Program-made: the position numbers and the translations under genes | Notes under the pieces: generated by a model | Told to the model about the DNA's origin: nothing | Databases searched by the model: none | Seen by the model: the letters and a program-made list of their open reading frames with translations, nothing else | Assembly (NCBI RefSeq): GCF_900197875.1 | Contig: NZ_FZMO01000112.1 | Coordinates: 100,195 to 164,194 of the forward strand | Origin: Frankia canadensis | Lineage (GTDB): Bacteria; Actinomycetota; Actinomycetes; Frankiales; Frankiaceae | Direction: 5' to 3' | DNA length: 64,000 bases | Shown: positions 61,115-64,000 of the stretch, piece by piece | Numbering within the stretch: the first letter of the stretch is position 1 | Layout: each line of letters begins with the position of its first letter

Positions 61115-62155
61115 GTGACGGAGACGACGACCGTGCTGCTCGCCTATGCCGATGTGGACCCCGTGACGGCGATTCCTTTCCTCGAGTCCGTGTCGCCTGC
61201 TGTCCGTGCCCTTTACTGCCCGTATGAGAACGCACACGAGCTCCGGACGCGACGCGACGAAAGGCCCTTCTCGCCGGATGCCCAGGACCTGTTACCGGCT
61301 CTGACGGAGGAACAGTCGGCCGCCTTCGCGCAGGCCGACGTCCTGCTTTCCCTGGACGTACCGATGGGTCTCGGTGCGGTCGCTCCTCGCCTGCGCTGGG
61401 TGCAGAACGTCGGCTCCGGCTATGGCCGTTACCGGTCGGCGGGGCTGGCCGAGGCCGGCATCGTGCTGACCAACGCCGCCGGCCTGGGCGCACCGGGGAT
61501 CGCCGAGTTCGTGCTGGCCAGGCTGCTGGAACACTGGAAGCGGCTACCCGAGATCGCCGATCGCCAGCGGCGCCGGGACTGGGGCTTCACCTTCGGGCGC
61601 AGTGCCGCCGGCAGGACGGTGGTCATCGTAGGAATGGGCGCGATCGGCCGTGCCGTCGCCCAGGTATGCGCGGCGCTGCGGATGCGCGTCGTGGGGGTGG
61701 CGCGGACCGTGCCAGCCGGCGGGATGGACGGGATCGACGGCCTCGACGAGGTGTTCTCGGCCGCTGAGATGCACGCTGCTCTCGCCGAGGCCGACGCCGT
61801 CGTCCTGTGTGCGACGGATACCGCGGACAATGAGAATCTCTTCGATCAGAAGGCGTTCGCCGCGATGCCCACAGGGTCATTCTTCGTCAATGTATCCCGG
61901 GGCCGTCTGGTCGCGGACGAGGCGTTGGTCTCCGCGCTCGAAGGCGGCCATCTCGCCGCCGCCGCGATCGGCGTCACCCGGGTCGAGCCCGTTCCCGCCG
62001 ACAGCCCGCTGTGGACCACCCCGGGCCTTCGGCTGTCGCCGCATTCCGCGACCAGCCAGGACGGCTACACCGACCGCGTCCTGGACCTCTTCCGGGACAA
62101 CCTGCACCGCTTCCTGACCGGTCGCCCCCTGCGCAACGTGGTCCCGCTGACCTGA
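61115..62155 (+). CDS. D-2-hydroxyacid dehydrogenase family protein
   Basis: 346 residues. VVIVGMGAIGRAVAQV is the NAD Rossmann motif near residue 170; catalytic Arg in FVNVSRGRLV, Glu in TRVEPVPADSPLW and His in LSPHSAT are all present. It interconverts a 2-oxoacid and the D-hydroxyacid; substrate unknown. GTG start without ribosome binding site, probably leaderless. Confidence 0.9.
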   Translation: MTETTTVLLAYADVDPVTAIPFLESVSPAVRALYCPYENAHELRTRRDERPFSPDAQDLLPALTEEQSAAFAQADVLLSLDVPMGLGAVAPRLRWVQNVGSGYGRYRSAGLAEAGIVLTNAAGLGAPGIAEFVLARLLEHWKRLPEIADRQRRRDWGFTFGRSAAGRTVVIVGMGAIGRAVAQVCAALRMRVVGVARTVPAGGMDGIDGLDEVFSAAEMHAALAEADAVVLCATDTADNENLFDQKAFAAMPTGSFFVNVSRGRLVADEALVSALEGGHLAAAAIGVTRVEPVPADSPLWTTPGLRLSPHSATSQDGYTDRVLDLFRDNLHRFLTGRPLRNVVPLT

Positions 62156-62390
62156 CTGCGCCGCTTCGCCAGGGTGGGCATCATAGGTGGACGTTGCGTC
62201 AGGTGCCGACCGACACAGCCGCGAACAGTCCCAGACCCGCCACTATGGACCGCGATCAACCTGACGTGAACCGAACAAGAGATCAAGCAACTGGCTCACC
62301 GCACGCACGTGCGGAAGACAGATCTAGGGCCTTTGCGTCCGCATGGAGCAGGGCGAGGACCCGCCGGATCGTGGACTCGAGTTTCACGCT

Positions 62391-62430
62391 GGAGTCCCGG
62401 CTCGGCGCGGTCGTAGGAGGCCGGGACTCC
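62391..62430. terminator. Inverted repeat between convergent genes
   Basis: GGAGTCCCGGC (62391-62401) and GCCGGGACTCC (62420-62430) are perfect 11-bp arms around an 18-nt loop, placed 17 nt beyond the SepF-like stop. It may terminate transcription from either side. The rest of 62156-62447 shows no gene. Confidence 0.55.
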
Positions 62431-62447
62431 GAATGAACTGATCTCCA

Positions 62448-62729
62448 CTATGCGAGGTCGCGATATCTTTCGATGTCGGCCCTGCTGGGCATCTTTCCGG
62501 CTGTCACGAAGTACACGTTGCTGGCCAGGACGAAGGGTGAATTTCCGCTTGCCAGTGCTGCCCCATCGAGAACATCCGCGATGCTGGTCTGCGCATCGGG
62601 ATCCGCCGTGCGAAAGTCGACGATCACGGAGCCGTGCTCGCGGAGCTTGCTGATCGCATGAATTACATCCTGACGCAAGCTCACAATGTGCGTAGGTGTT
62701 TCCTGGCCTGCGGTTTCGCCTTCGCTCAT
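62448..62729 (-). CDS. SepF-like (DUF552) small protein
   Basis: 93 residues from the ATG at 62729 (AAAGGA eight bases upstream). IVSLRQDVIHAISKLREHGSVIVDF and FVLASNVYFVTAG follow the SepF core (strand-helix-strand, ending in a VYF strand). The usual N-terminal membrane-binding helix is missing, so it resembles the SepF-like accessory proteins of actinomycetes rather than SepF itself. It lies in AT-richer DNA with different codon use from the rest of the window. Confidence 0.6.
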   Translation of the reverse strand: MSEGETAGQETPTHIVSLRQDVIHAISKLREHGSVIVDFRTADPDAQTSIADVLDGAALASGNSPFVLASNVYFVTAGKMPSRADIERYRDLA

Positions 62730-62847
62730 CGGAAATGTCCTTTGCGCTTGGCCTGAATGCAAGGAGGTCAAAATAATTATAGCAGTACCGAGGTGCGCGC
62801 AGGAGAACCTGGGCCCGGAGTGTGCCAGCTTACTCTGGTGGGCAATC

Positions 62848-63828
62848 TCATACCAAGGGCAAGATCGACCACTTCTGGTTGGCTGCGTTCACATCCGCGT
62901 AGACGTCGAGCTGTAGGCCGCCGGTGTTGTACCCTCCAGGAACCGTGATGATTTTACCCGAGACATAGTTCTGAAACTTCCAGTAGCTACCCGAGGTGTA
63001 TTTCCGCCAAAGTTGGTTCGTGTTGAAGGTAGTACATGTCGACTGGACAAGAAGTCCGCTGCCATTGACGTCTATGCAGCGTCCAGAGTGCCAGTTTATC
63101 AAAAAACCATAGTCACCGTAAGGCCAGATGGCAATCTGGGCCCAGGCCTGGCTGTGGTCGCCGTTAACGCAACCACCCTGTACGACGCTCGCGCCAGCAG
63201 CCTTTGAACCGCCGGCCACGCCGATGCACAGTCCAGGTGTCTGGCTTCTGAGCTGGCGCATCTGGTTGTCGATGTCAGTTGAGATCTGCACCCAGGTCCC
63301 GGCGGTCCCCGCAGCATTTTTCTGGCACTGCCACAGGATTCCATCGGCATCCGTGATAACGTCGCCCTCGTTGTACCAGTCCGGACCGAGAAGGCAAACA
63401 ATCGGCCCCGCGGCGGCGCCGGCCCGGCCACCGGTGGTAGCGGTCCCCCTGGCGGACGAACTGGTGACGGGCGGGTAGGGCCCGCCGCTCTTCTTCGGAC
63501 TGTCGCCCGGCGGGCCAGGTGACACTTCCAGGACGGTTCCATCGACACTGCCAGACGTGCCTGTCGTCAAGGCTTCCTGTGTGGCGGCCGACGCTGACGG
63601 GGCGGCTGGTTGAACGCCCGCAGCTGAGGTCTGGGGTGGCGAGGCCGTCGACGTCTGAACAGATTCCGCTGCGGCCGGGGCCTCAATGGATGTCGAGATC
63701 TGTGGCCCGGCCGCGTTCGCGATAGAAGCGGTTACGGTGAAGGATAGTTAGATTGTGGCTGAGGCGACGAGAACTGTTGCTTTGCGAATTGTTGACGGCT
63801 GTGACCGTCTGAATTTTACTCTTCCCAT
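62848..63828 (-). pseudogene. Secreted ricin-type lectin-domain protein with an in-frame TAA in its signal peptide
   Basis: The ATG at 63828 has GGAGG seven bases upstream and opens MGRVKFRRSQPSTIRKATVL, a good signal peptide n- and h-region. TAA at codon 27 (63748-63750) interrupts it. The same frame then resumes LSFTVTASIANAAG, which looks like the rest of the signal with an A-N-A cleavage site, and runs open to the end. After a Pro/Thr/Ser-rich linker come WYNEGDVITDADGILWQCQ and a ricin B-type lectin domain (SQAWAQI, NQLWRKY, NQKWSIL Q-x-W repeats, CIDVNGSG). The 326-codon gene is thus intact except for one stop. Restart at a TTG (63570) would give a cytosolic protein. Point nonsense mutation, read-through or sequencing error are all possible. 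Confidence 0.75.
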
Positions 63829-64000
63829 ACCTGCCCTCCATTGAGGTGGCGTCGCAACTGCTCGCAGTGTTGGGCAGTGAATTGGCACTCCGTCAATCGG
63901 CTGCTCCGTAAAGGTTCTCCTCCGGCTGAAACGACGTCAAGTATTGAGCATTTTCAATGTTATTTTACGTGAATTGCGGGAATGTTCCGTCGCGCGCGTT
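63829..64000. other. AT-richer end of the window
   Basis: Upstream region of the lectin gene with several A/T-rich patches (ttttcaatgttattttacgtg) that may hold its promoter. No gene is visible; it may continue past the window edge. Confidence 0.4.

Overview
The window is GC-rich DNA (about 70% by eye) with dense gene packing, many ATGA/GTGA/TGATG start-stop overlaps, frequent GTG starts and actinobacterial families (MeaA/Ecm-type mutase, IcmF, PadR-HAAS pair, RsbW-like protein, SepF-like protein, 'RRHVDL' leader peptides). It is chromosomal DNA of a metabolically versatile actinomycete. A Frankia-like organism is my best guess, but the sequence does not prove the genus.

Region 1 (56-22475, almost all on the minus strand) is a large acyl-CoA catabolic block: a CoA ligase, three acyl-CoA dehydrogenases, five enoyl-CoA hydratase/isomerase-family proteins, three SDRs, a thiolase, a CoA-transferase, an HMG-CoA-lyase-type aldolase and an ethylmalonyl-CoA-mutase-type B12 enzyme. 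Two members closely resemble the alicyclic ring-cleavage enzymes BadH (2-hydroxycyclohexanecarboxyl-CoA dehydrogenase) and BadI (2-ketocyclohexanecarboxyl-CoA hydrolase). A divergent FadR/GntR regulator sits in the middle. An AT-flanked operator-like site, GGN-N3-RCC, occurs in the promoter regions of several units.

Region 2 (22858-30408, plus strand) is an operon of a CYP108-like P450, its ferredoxin reductase and [2Fe-2S] ferredoxin, a zinc alcohol dehydrogenase, an aldehyde dehydrogenase, a membrane protein and a cytochrome oxidase subunit III/IV-like pair, closed by a perfect 23-bp inverted repeat. The first five functions are those of the Pseudomonas terp (alpha-terpineol) operon. My reading is that regions 1 and 2 form one catabolic system: a ring methyl is oxidised to a carboxylic acid (region 2), ligated to CoA, hydrated and opened hydrolytically. 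The branched product is then shortened by beta-oxidation plus a retro-aldol step (region 1). A p-menthane monoterpene is the most economical substrate guess.

Region 3 (30798-35405) pairs a KAS III (FabH-like) enzyme with a fused isobutyryl-CoA mutase (IcmF). Region 4 (35487-46533) is mixed: PadR plus membrane protein, a small acidic protein, a large SF1 helicase, an AraC regulator with a triplicated start region, a monooxygenase-like protein, a secreted repeat protein, a TetR/MFS pair and an RsbW-like protein.

Region 5 (46709-57000) is an ABC oligopeptide-type importer operon ending in a catalytically empty alpha/beta-hydrolase-fold protein and a 2OG-Fe(II) oxygenase. It is preceded by an apparently leaderless short leader peptide of the actinobacterial Cys/sulfur type. 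metK nearby has a second leader of the same type, which suggests sulfur or cysteine control of both. Region 6 (57168-64000) holds yaaA, a hipBA toxin-antitoxin pair with an operator palindrome, an OYE-family reductase, a 2-hydroxyacid dehydrogenase and a locally AT-richer end. That end carries a SepF-like protein and a secreted ricin-type lectin gene broken by an in-frame TAA in its signal peptide.
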